Assembly (NCBI GenBank): GCA_030762935.1
Contig: CM060900.1
Location: forward strand, 284,166,284-284,230,283
DNA from: Hymenopus coronatus
Taxonomy: Eukaryota > Arthropoda > Insecta > Mantodea > Hymenopodidae
Reading direction: 5' to 3'
DNA length: 64,000 nt
Position 1 is the first letter of the stretch. Each line of letters opens with the position of its first letter. Below, piece after piece: positions 20,960 to 34,000 of the stretch. A model generated the notes under the pieces. It saw only the letters and a program-made list of their open reading frames with translations. It was not told the origin of the DNA and made no database searches. The position numbers and the translations under genes are program-made.

Positions 20960-22780
20960 TCGCCATCCAATGGGCCACGTTTTGCTGGGTATGTCCGTGT
21001 GTGCGCAAATGTTTTTGTGTGGGAGCGTAAGTGTACACCCCTCATATCTTCTTTGCTCGTTAGTTTTAAGGCTTTAGATTTATTAATTCCTACCTCACCT
21101 TCAGGGATCTTTTAACTATCTCCGTGGTTCCTGTCCCATGGTTCCAGTGCGGCTTCCGGCTTGTGTGCTCTTCGGAGGTCTCAGGCGTGAAGGTTGAGTG
21201 GACGCTTTCCACTGCCCCTATGTGTGCGGAGCCCGTCCATACCGTTATGTACACCCACGTAACTTCCTTGGTAGACCGGTTTATTGGGTTACAATCATGT
21301 ACCGCTGACGGAAGCCCGATGTAATCAACTACAGGTCCCCTGAATCTATATCTGTGTTATGCAGCATGGCCTAAGTGTGAAGCCACAGGTGTTTACCTGT
21401 GGTAGGGGCATAAAGCCGGGTTGTGCATGGTGAAGGGCTTATCCGTATAGGCCAGCAGTGGTGGCTGGAGGGTAATTCCTTCTGATGTACTCCTTGAGAT
21501 CGGTCTGGTAGGGGCCTACCAGGTGGCATAGACCGGAAAGTATGTTGGTATCTTTCTTTCTCTACCCCCGGATGACAGCCTGTCGCCGAACGATTCCGCA
21601 GGGGGTGTATTAATCATGCTACCACCACTTGATTTTTCCTTTTTGGTTATGACTTTGGTCTATGAGGAAAAAACAGAGATATTAGTCCCTTTTATATACA
21701 ACGTAAAATGTACAGGATATGCGTGAAAATGATCACTGGCACCAGAACAAGAGACGGTATGCTTTTAGAGGCAACCAAGACGGAGGACCAGAAAAAAGCT
21801 CCTGAAGGCCACCTACCTTTATCGGTGGCTACAAATCGAATTCTTTTAGAGGCGTGGTGACTACCTCCTGTTTAGACAGTCTTTACGGGGCAGATATTGT
21901 CACGAATTTATCCGACCAGGGTGTGTTCCAAGCGTACCATCTTCTCGTAAAACGTGATGGACATACAGTAGCACTGCATTCGGTATTTTTAACCTTCAGG
22001 GGTACCACTTTACCCGAGATTTTGTATTGTGGTTATGAATGTGTTTCTGTGCGAACGTGTATGGCGAACCCAATGTGCTGTTTTCGGTGTCATACGCAAA
22101 CTCGGAGCACGTTTGACGCAACATGTGAACGTTGCGGCCAGCCTGCACACGGTGAAAGTGTCTGTTCCCAAGACCCTTGTTGCGTCCATTACCGCGGGAA
22201 TCACCCATCTAGTTCACGGCAATGTCCACGGTATTTAAGAGGAAAAGGCCATACAAGAATTGCGAATCAAGGAACATCTAACTTTTCGGAGGCCTGTCGC
22301 CGTTATCAGCAGCTTCAGCCTGCGGCCACCTTAGGTTACACCTCCATGCCGCATTCCTGGTCCCTCTGTGGCACTTCAAAGTGCATTAGTTGCAGAAGCG
22401 TCCACAAAATGGACCTGCCGCTGAGCTCTACCGCATTGCTTGAACGAGCTGCACCGCGGCCTTCACCGTCAAGGCTTCCACTTCAGCTGAACCTCCATCA
22501 AAATCCGTACGCCAGCCCTCACCTAGTCCACCACCTGTCGCCGCCTCTCATGAGCGTCCTCGAAAGAAGCACAAGCCGGCCGGTAAGCCATCGAAGTCCC
22601 GTTCACGTTCCACTTGCCTTAGAGCGTCTTCCGGTTCCTGACCATCGGATGAGTCCAACGTCGACACGGGCCGTTCTTTTCTAGGCCAGTGGTCCATAAA
22701 ACTTAACCGGCCCTTTAATACTGTTAACTGTCCATCACCTTCTTTAGAGAGTTTGCTTTGTTCCACCTTGCTTATTCCAC
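20960..22780 (+). mobile_element. 5' half of a jockey/R1-like non-LTR retrotransposon
   Basis: A GC-rich leader of about 850 bp (20,960-21,840) precedes a gag-like ORF. The leader has internal complementary patches such as GGTAGGGGCCTACC and CACAGGTGTTTACCTGTGG (both near-palindromes), as expected of a structured 5' UTR. After the ORF the element stops near 22,780 with no endonuclease or reverse transcriptase. The boundary with the upstream SINE is uncertain. Loss of the 3' side is unusual for a non-LTR copy, which normally loses its 5' side. Confidence 0.6.
21854..22684 (+). pseudogene. gag-like ORF1 protein of a non-LTR retrotransposon
   Basis: The open frame has 276 codons, the longest in the window, although the true start probably lies upstream in another frame (a SFRGVVTTSCLDSL-like text straddles the first Met). 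Family-typical blocks are DIVTNLSDQGV (residues 14-24), VKRDGHTV, PNPMxCFRC (72-79) and zinc knuckles. The second knuckle is complete (C91, C94, H99, C104). The first has lost its His and last Cys, and in the third (from C110) the second Cys reads Tyr113 while H117 and C124 remain. After about residue 145 the frame reads as a low-complexity, Ser/Pro/His-rich tail that may be shifted. In live elements ORF1p coats the RNA. It is probably non-functional. Confidence 0.7.
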
Positions 22781-22844
22781 GTTTTTAGAATACTCGCGGT
22801 GTACGCTCCTATAGAGCTGAACTGCAGCTTTTACTGCGGTCGTA

Positions 22845-23330
22845 TGACCCCCTAGTAGAGCCGGCCAAGTCAGCTTTCAGTCTCGCTCGTTTCTCGCAGC
22901 CGCTTAGCGGGCCTCTCGTAGCCAGTAGATGCAGTTGAACGCATAGCTGGTGTGAGAGCTTGACCAACGAGCGTACGGGAGTCTAGAGGGTCTCGACTCT
23001 CGCAAGACTCGTGAGTCTCACTAATAGCAAGACTGCTATGTAATGTGCGGAAACTCGCATAATCAGTCTTGAAAGTTATATTATTTCATCTGTTTAAATG
23101 ATTTAAGATTTAAATAGCCTACCAGGATAAAGATAATATTTAAATAACCACACTAGGGAAATGGTTAAAAACGAAATGTGGTATCACAGAATCTGCAGAT
23201 ACGTGTACGCGGTTTCCACTTTTATTAAAATAAGTGCGTATGTTTTATTACTCCTAAGACGTTTAAGTTGCACGAATTAATTCTATTTTTGGTTATAGTC
23301 TGAACACGTTTGTACAGTACATGGGATAAA
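22845..23330 (+). repeat. Repeat B, copy 1 (probable hAT end)
   Basis: About 485 bp match, in inverse orientation, the segment 39,005-39,487, by eye at roughly 80 percent. Shared landmarks are AGAGCCGGCCAAGTCAGCTT at the outer end, CTCGTTTCTCGC, GAGCTTGACCAAC, ATTTCATCTGTTTAAATGA, CACACTAGGGAAA and AGAATCTGCAGATA. The tip TAGAGCCGGCC resembles hAT terminal repeats. I infer a solo end or non-autonomous derivative of the hAT whose transposase end lies at 38.2 kb. Confidence 0.75.
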
Positions 23331-23452
23331 TGTACTGTTAAATGATGAGTCATCGTGTGTTATTACAAGGGCCCGGATCTTTATTTTCTTATGCCTTTTA
23401 TTACCTCTAAGTTTTTAAATAATTTTCTTAGCTTTCTAACAATGTTCATGGC

Positions 23453-24245
23453 CTCTTTTTACTTTCTCTACACATACTATGCACATAGTGTATATAGAAG
23501 GCACTTTATTGCACCCAAAAATTCGATACCGAGATTTCACCTGAAATACATGTTTTGAGACCCCTGAGTAAAAAACATTTTTAGAAAAATGTGTATGTGT
23601 GTGTCTGTGAGCAACATAGCTCAAAAACGCAAAGACCGTTAAATACCAAGCTTGCTATTTAGGTGCGGTATCTTTCAAGGATGCGACACGGCGATTTTCA
23701 AGAACATCCTCCCACCCCCAACTACCCTTTACATGGAACATTTTTCGAAGTTTTTGATTTTATCAAAAATGACTAATGATTTTGATTAAAATACTGCATA
23801 TTAAAGATATTTACATCACAAATAAAATGTATGTCTTGAATTTTTCTGAATTTTGCATAACTTGTAAACCATAAGAGATAGACAAAAATTTATCACACAA
23901 AAATGTGGACCTCATTAACACACAAAATACGTATACATTTTTTTTTTTTTTTTTTCCTTGCGGCTGACCATTTTCGAGATATTCCTTGCTTTGGTTTCAG
24001 TTTTAAAATACTTTTCTCATACGGGAACTTGTCAACTCCTTAACACATAAAGAAACGTATTGCAATCCCATAGCAGCCACATTTTAAAACATTTGACAGT
24101 CGATTTATCCCAGTATATTCCCTTAGTTAGACCGTTTTTGCTAATGTTTATCTCGTTTAGCATGAAATAGAAGAGTATGCTTATTAAAATAACTTGTTAC
24201 AGAAATGTTGAGAAAGTCATGTGAATGGAACACATGATTTTTTTT
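23453..24245 (-). mobile_element. Family A repeat, copy 3
   Basis: Minus-strand copy. It starts TACTTTCTCTACACATAC, then has GATACCGAGATTTCACCTGA, AATACATGTTTTGAGACCCC, a GT-rich segment near 23,590, CTCAAAAACGCAAAGACCGT, TTACATGGAACATTTTTCGA and TAAACCATAAGAGATAGAC. The end is TTGAGAAAGTCATGTGAATG. Ends and internal order mirror copy 1. Confidence 0.7.
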
Positions 24246-24704
24246 TATGTAAATAGTTAAAAAACGTGTTACTTAAATCAAACGTTTTTGAAACTTGGGA
24301 AATTTGATAGCAGGTATGTATCCAACATTTGGTTTTTGATAGGTTGCTCGTAGGCGCGTGTCCCCCCCCCCCCCACACACACATAATATCTCTCTCAATT
24401 TACTCTTAAAAATCGGAGGGGTTCCAGGCACATTCCTTTCTGTACCATCACTTATTTTTATGAGCTTCTGCAAACTGTTCTTTCCAAACCTTATTTTCTA
24501 CCTATTTTATGTTATAAACATTTGCAGAAATAATTTAACTACTCATTTCGTTGTAGGTATAAGGGCTTCTAGAAGACCGAAGTGATAGATGTGGAAACTC
24601 GGATTTCTATGTCCAGGCCTTGAAATTCGAGGCTCTTTCCATGACAGCGAGAAGCCACTGAATGTGACACACTCATAATAGTAGTAGTAGTAGTAGTAGT
24701 AGTA

Positions 24705-24741
<37 letters not shown>

Positions 24742-25080
24742 CATTCACATGATTTCTTTATCCACTATCGTTTAATTTTATATAACTTCTGCAAACTATT
24801 ATTACAAAAGCTTATTTTTCTGTCTAATGAATATTAATAGAGATAATTTGTGTGCGGAAATGGTTAACTATACACATTTTGTTGTAGGTACAAAGGGAAA
24901 GCAGGAAACGGAAACGATAGATGCTTAAAAGCGATCGGTAATCCTGTAAATAGCCTAGGAATGTGTTACTCTTCTCACATCACAGTAAACAACTGAATGA
25001 TAGCACTCGAAAATGTGAGAAAATGTTAAAAAATTGAAAGAAATGGTAACAAAGGCGGGTTTCATAATAAAGATACTTTA
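24246..25080. other. Mixed stretch with two partial family A left ends and a microsatellite
   Basis: Segments at 24,426-24,600 and 24,740-24,930 both resemble the left end of family A in plus orientation (GAGCTTCTGCAAACTGTTCT and AACTTCTGCAAACTATTATT, then TTCGTTGTAGGTA or TTTGTTGTAGGTA). The left end therefore appears to be duplicated. A C run with CACACACA lies at 24,362-24,383. A compound TAG/AAT microsatellite is listed separately. Confidence 0.45.
24678..24737. repeat. Compound (TAG)n(AAT)n microsatellite
   Basis: About 28 bp of TAG units pass directly into about 31 bp of AAT units. Confidence 0.9.
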
Positions 25081-25625
25081 AATAAATTGTGTTTATTTAA
25101 AGAGAACATTGTGCTTAGAAGTTCTATGGAAAATTATAACAAATACATTTCGAATGAAGATTACATTGTCTATTCCCAGACAATTGAAGATACACATTTT
25201 ATTGCCGTCCTACTATCGTACTATAGGTATTTTAATTGTTTAAGAAAACCTAAATTAACGTAAGATTTCCCATGTAAAGGGTAGATTCCATGTTAAGGGA
25301 AATTATCTTTAAAATTTTGTGTGCAAATTTGGGTATTGAAAATTTGCATTTTCTGAGTTTTCGTTCTTGCGTTAACGCTGTTCGCATGCGATCTCGGACA
25401 TTTTTATGAAACCTTATATTTTCAGGGGACTTAAGTACACGTATTTTATCTGAAATGCTGGGCTTCGAATTTTTAAGTAAAATGCTACACTTCCTCGACA
25501 CAGTTATGTTAGAGAAAGTAAACTTTTTTGGTGGTGGGGGATGCAGAGAGCTTAAAAAATGAATATCCGGTGAAATCTTGATATCGAGTTTTACAACGTT
25601 GATAGTACATGGAGAAGGTAATGTA
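25080..25625 (+). mobile_element. Family A repeat, diverged copy 4
   Basis: Plus-strand copy with weaker matches: TCTATTCCCAGACAATTGAA near 25,168, TTCCCATGTAAAGGGTAG near 25,267, and the right block AATATCCGGTGAAATCTTGA near 25,562. It ends in contact with a minus-strand copy, making an inverted junction. Confidence 0.55.
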
Positions 25626-26100
25626 TACACCGAAAAAATGCGATATTAATATTTCACCGGAAATATATGTTTTGAGCTCCCCTGAATACTAAAAAAACCT
25701 TTTAAAAGAGAGGCCAATGTGTGTGTTTGGACAGCATAACTCAAAAAACAAACAAACAAAAGAGTTGGTTAATGCCAAACTTGGTATTTAAGTTTCTCCC
25801 AAGAATGCCACACGAAGATTTTCAAGATAAGCCCCCCAACCTAACTAAAGATTTTGAATAAAGTACAGTATATTAAAGAGATTTACATGGCAAATAAAAG
25901 GTATATAATGACTTTTCTAAGAAAAGTCCCTGAAGTCCTCTTCTTTCTAAATGAATTTTGCATAACTGGTAAACCGTAAGGAATAGACAAAGTTACTTAC
26001 AAAAATAGATTTCCTCAAACACAGTTTTACTGTGGAGGTAATCGTTTTCGAGATATTTCTTGTTATTGGTTTATTTTACATGGAATGCCATATGTGCATA
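25626..26100 (-). mobile_element. Family A repeat, copy 5
   Basis: Minus-strand copy starting next to copy 4. It has TATTTCACCGGAAATATATG, GGCCAATGTGTGTGTTTGG, AATGCCAAACTTGGTATTTA, AAGATTTTCAAGATAAGCCC and TAAACCGTAAGGAATAGAC. The inner part fades beyond about 26,070. Confidence 0.65.
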
Positions 26101-26443
26101 TTGTCATGCCATTATTTTAAAATGATGTTCTTTAATTAAGATTCTTATTTTTGGGAAGATAAATAATTCCCAATATTATACAGATACAAAGTTGGGATGG
26201 TAAACTTGTTTGCAGTATTTTTGCCGTTTATCTATATAAAATGTTTGATTTAAATACAAAGTTGTTAGTTACGTAGCATTTAATTTCCAGTAGCTTGTTC
26301 GCTTCTCTTGTCCCTGTATAATATTTTGTTATGGGTCTCATAGCACTAGATAAAAGCTGTGTTAAAACCTTACTAAAAGACCTCCCTGCGTAACAATCAG
26401 TTTTTTGCAGGAAGTAATTAAAAAACCCATCTAATCGATGTAT

Positions 26444-27562
26444 TTTTACTTTCTCTACACGTACTATGTACATTGTTCATAAAGAAGGTGTTGTAATGCA
26501 CACAAAAATTCCATACCGATTTTTCACGGAAATACATGTTTTGGGTCCCCCAAATCCAAAAAAAAAAAAAAATAGAAAAAGGTCCGTGTGTCTGTGGATA
26601 GCATAGCTCAAAAACGAAAAGACCGTTAAATACCAAACTCGATATTTAAGTTTGATGTTTTCCAAGGATATGACACGAAGATTTTCAAGAAAATCTTTCA
26701 CCACAAACTACCCTTATATGGAACATTTTTCGAAAATTTTGATTTTCACAAAAATGGTTCTAACGATTTAGATTGAAATACCGTAGGTGTAAGATATTTT
26801 TATGATAAACGAAAAGTATATCTTTAATTTTCTGGGAATAGCCTCTGAAGACATCTTCATTCTGAATGATTTTTGTATAACTGGCAAACCGTAAGAGATA
26901 TACAAAAACTTACTGCACAAAACATGTAGATTTCATTAACACACACTATTTGTTATATACATTTTTTTTTTTTTTTTTTTTTTTGTAGAGTTTACCATTT
27001 TCGAGATATTCCGGATTGTTGGTTTCAATTTTAGCCACTTAAACTTTTCTCAAACGTAAAGACATCTTTCTTCTCGTTTCTCTTTTGTTTGGCGAACCTC
27101 AATTGTTTCACATGGCGACCGGCCTTTGTGGACGAGACTATCGCTTTTGCCCGTACATTTTCTTATTTCCTTTCTACTTACAAGGAAGCTAATAATAATA
27201 CTAATTCTGCTAATGCTTATCTTGATCAGTATGATATAGAAAAAAGTATTTTTAGAAAATGGTCCGCGTGTGTCTGTGGACAGCATAACTCAAAAACGAA
27301 AAGACCAAGGATGCGACTAGAAGATTTTCAAGAAAATCCCCCCCACCACAAACTATCCTGTACATGGACAAAATTTCGAACGTTTTGATTTTGACTGAAA
27401 TACCGTCTGTTAAACATTTGACTCGGTTTAGGCCAGTGTATTCTCTTAGTTCCCTTCTACTCGCAAGGAACTAAGTAATAGCACTTTGCTAATGATTAGC
27501 ATGGTGTAGAACGGAATAATCTAATGTAAGAGGTTTGTGGAATAGCTAGAGAAAGTCGAGTG
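26444..27562 (-). mobile_element. Family A repeat, copy 6 with an appended partial copy
   Basis: It starts TTTACTTTCTCTACACGTAC and has AATACATGTTTTGGGTCCCC, CTCAAAAACGAAAAGACCGT, AATACCAAACTCGATATTTA and TAAACCGTAAGAGATATAC. At about 27,240-27,300 the internal text (CAGCATAACTCAAAAACGAA) reappears and runs to a second end with CTAGAGAAAGTCGAGTG near 27,545. The unit is therefore a full copy (26,444-27,240) followed by an internally deleted one (27,240-27,562). Confidence 0.65.
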
Positions 27563-30065
27563 TAACACAGTCTTCTTCTTCTTCTTCTTTTTTTTTTTTT
27601 TTTTTTTTTTGTTGTTGCTCTGACACACCTTTTCAAAGACCTTTGTATTTAATTAATTGAAAATTTTAGAATGTTAAATATTTTCGAGACGATGATACAG
27701 ATATTCCCCACTTCTACTCAAATGCACTTGGAGGCACAGTTTTCTTTCTCTTATCCTTCTTACTTTTACACAACTTCGAATGCATTGTCTCCTGAGTGGG
27801 TGTTTAATTAGACCACGTGACTTCTGTATGAACCTCTCACACACTTAAAGTAGGTTTACTGCGGTAGAGCTTGACTTTTGACAAAACACTGGCCTGAAGC
27901 GTCTTGTGTGCAAGACAGGCGAATCTGTTTAGCCCTCATACTTTAAGAATGTATTTTACTAAGAATCGAAAGAGTGGTTTTCCTTAAACGAGATTTCAAT
28001 GGCAACGTTGTTAATCGTTCTTATTGAAACATGGGCAATCAATAAGGGAGGGGGGGGAGAAAGAATTCTAAGTTTTAAGGGACTCGATCACTTCATTCCA
28101 TACCAAAAGTTCGAAGTCCCTGGATCTGCAAACAGGTTAGTTTCACGTTTTGCACTTCACATGTTTCAAAAATGGCCTTCTAAGCTAAGGATCGTTCTAT
28201 CAAGATAAAGGGAAAGCGATTCGTGAGAGATCTGGTTTCCGGAGCGATAAATGGCAGAAAAAATTTAGATGCGGATAAATACGAATAAATAGATTTTATA
28301 AATCTTAATACAAGATTTTGAGAGCGTGGTGTACAGATGTGAACCATAGAATGAAGAGGCAACAACTATAGTAGCACATTTCAGGTCCTTTGTATTGCAT
28401 ACCTAATTTGTTTAATCTTTACCGACAAGTACTATAGGTCTGTTTATTCTCTAGTGTGTTAGGCCCGCTATAGTTGCTGAGAGTTCCCGCTAGATGCTAC
28501 TGCTGTTCTTGATATAAGATATTTGCTTGATCTAAGCGATAGAAGCATGCATATTATACGTAATAGATCTTAGAATTGTGCTCTACGGGCATTTTGTCAT
28601 TCTATTAGAGGGGGAGCTGTTGTGTTGTGTAAAAGTAAAACGTCATGTATGTCTTTGTGACAGTGATTTGAGAGGAAAATAAGCCCAAGAAAGTTCGGTC
28701 AGCTGCTCTTGTCTTTAAAACCAGACATATCCTACCTTTAAACCGAAAAAGTAAAACGAAGTTGCTGAGGGCCACCAAAGGCATTTTGAACAAATAACAA
28801 TCAGGCTAATGAAAAGATTAAAAACTTTAATAGAGTCAGCCTTAGAAACTGCAATAAGAATGAGGATGCTTTATTTCTTAAAGAACAATACAAGCATTAG
28901 GGGAGCGTACAGAGTGTTAGATTACATATTATGGGAGAGCAAATCCTCACCGGTATTTGATTTCACTGAAAATGCTCTCTTTTGAACTTCCCAATTGATC
29001 TATTTACGCAAGTACAAAGGAAAATGCCACAAATCTCGTAAGTTCATAACGCAGCTTTGTGTAATATGAAATGTAGACATGGTCGGACTTAAGCGTGGAC
29101 CGGAAAATTTTGCAACTAAATTAACATGGTTTGTTTTCCAAGGTCTAGCTACACATTTTATAATATCTGTTTATCATTTATTTACAAATAATGTCACCGG
29201 TAAAGAAATGTCAGAAAATTAAAGGATTCCAAATTCAAGTTATAAGAATTGTAACACAATTTACAAACGTAAACATTTTTTTCTGAATTGTGTGAGAAAT
29301 TCCTCGATCAGAAATGTACACTTGTGCGGCATAATAATATGAAAAGAAATGTAAGAAATGTTTTCCTCTAAAAGATCACTTATTAATAATAGAAAATCAA
29401 CTATTCCTAAATACCTACTATACTATCATAAAACTATAGTTTTCCGAGATCTAATTGTTTTAAAATGCACTTTGTTTATCAATGTACAGTGAATGAATTG
29501 TTTTCGTTATAAATGGTTGGTATAGCCTGGGGTGGCAATAGTGATTATAGCAATTGTTTATAGTATAATAACGTCTATTCTTTGAACTTCTTAAATTAAT
29601 TATAAGTATTATTAATGTTATAGCTGCGCGAATAGGGCATTGCAAGCATGTCCTGGAAACCGAAGAACGCTAGTGCAGTCATGCAGCTAGTTGTTATACC
29701 TTCTACGGACACTCGAATACATTGTTGCGTTATAAATGATTTTCATTGCAGCTATTTATTTGAAAGAAACTTAATTACGTGAAATGCGAGTCAGAAGTCC
29801 AAATCCCTAATTACCTAACCTTTTTAAGTGAAATAAGAAAACCAATCGTTCTGTTTAAATGACTTCTGAACAAGGGGCCACCATTTCGAAAATGTAATCA
29901 AGTGGAACCCAGTCATCTATAAGCTATGTCAGTGCTGCACAGAAGGACGTCTTCGCTACGAAAACATAAGCCATCGTTCTAGATTACGTAGATAGACTCA
30001 TTATAAAATAATACATATATGCTATTGGTAAGCTAATTAAACCCATAAACATACGCTTTTGTGTC
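27563..30065. other. Unannotated AT-rich stretch
   Basis: No family, terminal repeat or tandem array recognised in 2.5 kb. There is a T-rich run at 27,565-27,610 (CTT units then T). All ORFs are 70 codons or fewer and unrecognised. Confidence 0.35.
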
Positions 30066-30071
30066 CATAAT

Positions 30072-31039
30072 CGCTAGAAGTCGTATCGCTTACATCTAGC
30101 AAACAAGGAAATAGTGCAGCAACTAATTGACAAGAATACCACGGTTAATATTCCAGACATATCTTTAGAAATACGACCTTTGTTGACAAATTTCCAAAGA
30201 ATATCAAATGTTTGTCCCGTAATTCCTCAGCATGTACTGGAGCGTGAACTGCAAACTTTAAACATCCGTTTGGGATCAACTAGACTAACATTTCTCAGAG
30301 CGGGTATGTCAGAAGCAGGGTTCGTTCATAGCCTTAGTTTTAGAAGGCAAGTTTATGGTGCACCCAGAGGACGTAGAAAATCTCCCAGAATCCATGCGTA
30401 TTGAATACGATGGCACGACTTACTAGACGTACCTCTCAACAGACTCGCTTTCATGTTTCAAATGTAAACAACCAGGTCATCTGGCAAAAGACAGTAAACA
30501 TGAAGATGGACAATACACTGACTCACACACAAAATATCTGTAATCTTGAAACCTGATCACAGTACATATAATCTAGAACCGGTAGCTACACCTACACTGA
30601 AATCAACGAAACGTCACTCTCCCCTTCTTCAAGTTTGACTATTACCAGTATAAATGACCAATCACATGAAACTCATGTAGGAACACAAACATTTGCAATT
30701 GCTGTTGTAAGTCATAATAAACCGGAACAAGAAAAAAAATTGAAAACAGGCCCTCCACTGAAACCGAGCAACAAGGATATAGATTCTCAACTTGCTTCGT
30801 TAAAAGAGAGTTTGTCGGACCCTCAAAACAGCTACCCGTTAAATTATATGCAACTCAAAAATCTTCTGGAAAGGACTAAAGGGAATTCTAATCCTGTAGC
30901 TATTGTGCGAGAATATTTAGAAAATGCAGATGTTCAGCCTCTGATTGATCTTCTAGGTGCACATTATTGTCTATTTAAAGACAAAAACATGAAACAACGT
31001 ATCTCTGCCCTAACAAGAAAATTTGTGACACAACACTGA
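30072..31039 (+). pseudogene. ORF1 (gag-like) of the I-type element
   Basis: Frames together give a conserved N-terminal region (EIRPLLTNFQRISNVCPVIP near 30,171-30,225), FRRQVYVHPEDVENLPESMR near 30,340-30,395 (with a frameshift), and a zinc knuckle at 30,454-30,495 reading CFKCKQPGHLAKDS, where the last Cys of CCHC reads Ser. The third segment, 30,635-31,039, is open for 134 codons and contains YPLNYMQLKNLLERTKGNSN and IVREYLENADVQPLIDLL, a C-terminal region seen in I-type ORF1 proteins. It ends 30 bp before the first ATG of ORF2. Function in live copies: RNA binding and particle formation. Confidence 0.7.
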
Positions 31040-31068
31040 AGAAGCACGCATTTCTATTACACAAACGG

Positions 31069-34000
31069 ATGACAGTGAGTAATTCCTTTTGCACTTTATA
31101 CTCATCTAATACAATAGTTCAATTGAATGTAAAGGGTTTTAGGCCGCAAAAAGAATTCTTTCAAGTATTATGCACAAAATCTACTTCACATGTAATATGC
31201 TTAAAACAAACCAATTTTAAAGGAAATTATGAAGATTTCATAAAAGATTACTCTGTTTATGCAAACAGCAGAACCTGTACTACTAACCCCTCAGAATTAG
31301 TGGAAATACTTCAGTAGTTGTACCATGTCCCCAGTACTGTTTTAAACAGCAAATCACCGGTATGCGAAAGAAGTTACAAAATGTGGAGCTGCAGCCTGAT
31401 GCTTCGTTTAACTCCATGCTATAACAATCGCTAACAATATGGCTGCAGATTGTAAATATTGCAATGGCATCTAAACAGTTTTCTGCCACAGTTGGGATAT
31501 CTGTAGCTACTGCTACATGATCATGATCCTTTTCTTGTTTGTTTACAAGAGACCAATTTCCGAGATACATGTGTAACACACATTCGACAATATGCTGCCT
31601 ATTACAGCGGAGGTTTTGCTATGTTAGGAATAACATTTCACATGAGCATATACCAATTAATACACCAGTGGAAGCATTAGCAGTTTCTGTTTTCCTAAAT
31701 ATAAATATGTGTTTTTGCAACATATATTCCAAACAACACTATATTTGATACGGTTATCCTTTCAGATCTTATAACTCAACTTCCTCATTATTTCGTTATA
31801 TTGGGAACTTCAACTGTCACAGTTTACTCAGGGGCAGCAAGACTACTGATCAGCAGGGTAAAATAATTGAATCTATTGTCCATACTTATGATCTTGTTAT
31901 TGTTAATTCATTAACTCCTTCACATTTTTATGTGTTCCACAACAGTTAACAGCAACGTCGACCTCACGATATCATCTCGAAGCATTGCCCCGTTACTTCA
32001 CTCTTCCTCTCTACATGGAAGTGATCACTTTCCTATCACTCTCAACGTCGCTTACTATATATACACTTGGAACTTCCGTAAGGCTGACTGGAAGCTTTTC
32101 CAAAGCACCCTTCAAGAAGCTTTAGAGCACCTACCACGACCTGAAAGTTTTTCAGAACTTACGGTCAATTAGTAATTTCTTCATTCAACAGTGCCATACT
32201 TTCTTCTGCTGAAACTAATATCTCAATCAACAATTATGTCTCTGTCCGGCGTGGAATTCCCTGGAGGAATGAAGCATGCAAGCAGGGAGTAAGCTAAGAG
32301 TCAGCAAGGCTTATTACAAATTCAAACGACGATAAACTATTGAGACTAAACTAGAATGCAAACGACTAAGAGCAGCAACCCGGCAAAAAATAAAAAAGGA
32401 GTAAAAGAGACTATTGGTTAAAATATTTATCTTCTCTCATATATAGGATCACTCAATCAGATATGTGGCATAAAGTGCAGGCAATTTATGGAGCTAATTA
32501 TTGACATAAAATCCAGCATCTTCAATTACAAGAAATACTCCTATTACATATTCTCATCCATCTCCGACAGTACTTATAACCCTGAATTCTTGCAACATAA
32601 ACGGGACTTGACATATTTGGGAAACAGAGCTAACGAGGAGTTTAACGACGATCTAACCTTGAAAGGAGTTCGTAAGGCTCTTATCCACTGTACCAGCAAA
32701 AGTACTGGACCAGATAGCATCCCTTATCAATTTCTAAATCAATTGCCTGCTAGTGCAACGCAATATATGTTAAACATATTTAACCACATCCGGAAAAACA
32801 AATGCTTCCCTAGCCAGTGGCGCTATTCCGCAGTGCTCCTCATACCCAACCAAAAAACTACCGTCCTATTTCATTAACATGCACAATGTGTAAATTGACG
32901 GGAAAAATTATTTCCAATTGACTTCGGTGGGTGTTGGAATGCAAAACCCTTTTCAGTAATGTCCAGAACGGCTTCCGTTCCTATCGATTTACTACAAACA
33001 ATTGAGCTATGCTAGAAACTGAAATATGGAATGCCTTTATCAATCAAGAAACATGATTGCCGTTATAGAAAAGGCCTATAACAGAGTCTACCGCACTTAA
33101 TATCATTTGAACATTGTTTGAAAACAGCACTGGAAACATGATTGCCATTGTTTACAATTTCTTACAATATAGGAACATTCGTGTTAGAGTGAATGGAATA
33201 CTTTCGAAAGACGCAATGGATAATGGAATACCTCAAGGATCCACACTGAGTGTGACCTTCTTGATAGCAATCAATAATGTAATCTAATGTCTTTCATTAC
33301 CCATTCAAACCTGCCTTTTTGCTAGTCTTGTCATCCTCTGCAAGGGGAGACTCATAAGAAGCACTCAAGATCTGCTTCAAGATTCACTTCATGCGCAGCA
33401 ACAATGGGGTTATACCACCGGTTTAAAACTGTCTGCTTCTAAAAGTCAATGTATTGTTTCTCTAGACTCGAATACCTGATTTGGCTCCGCAACTATACCT
33501 TGGAAATCACCGCATTCTGATTATCACTGCAGTTCGAATACTAGGATTATACTTTGACCAGCGATTCACTTGGGTCCCAAATCTAAAACAACTTCGAGTT
33601 GAATGTTTAAGATGCCTCTATCTTCTCAGAGCCCTAGCTGCTAGGAACTGGGGGGCTGACTATAATGTGCTAATTCAAACTTTCAAGACTATAATTGGTA
33701 CCAAGATCGATTACAGGTCCATAGTATACAATACAGCTGGGAAAATAACCATGAAAATGATTGATTCTGTACAAACGTCTGCTCCAAGGATTGCTCTCGA
33801 TGCCTTCCACACGAGTCCATATAGTAGCCTATAGATTGAATGTAATGTCCCCTCTGCTTATTAGACGAAAGTATCCTACTCTATCTTGTGCTTCCAAAAT
33901 GGATACAATGTACCCCTACGTTTTTCGCATTAGCAATTCATCTTCTTAAAGAACTATATAATCCTCTCTCTTCGAATCACCCAATAATCTGACAGAATTC

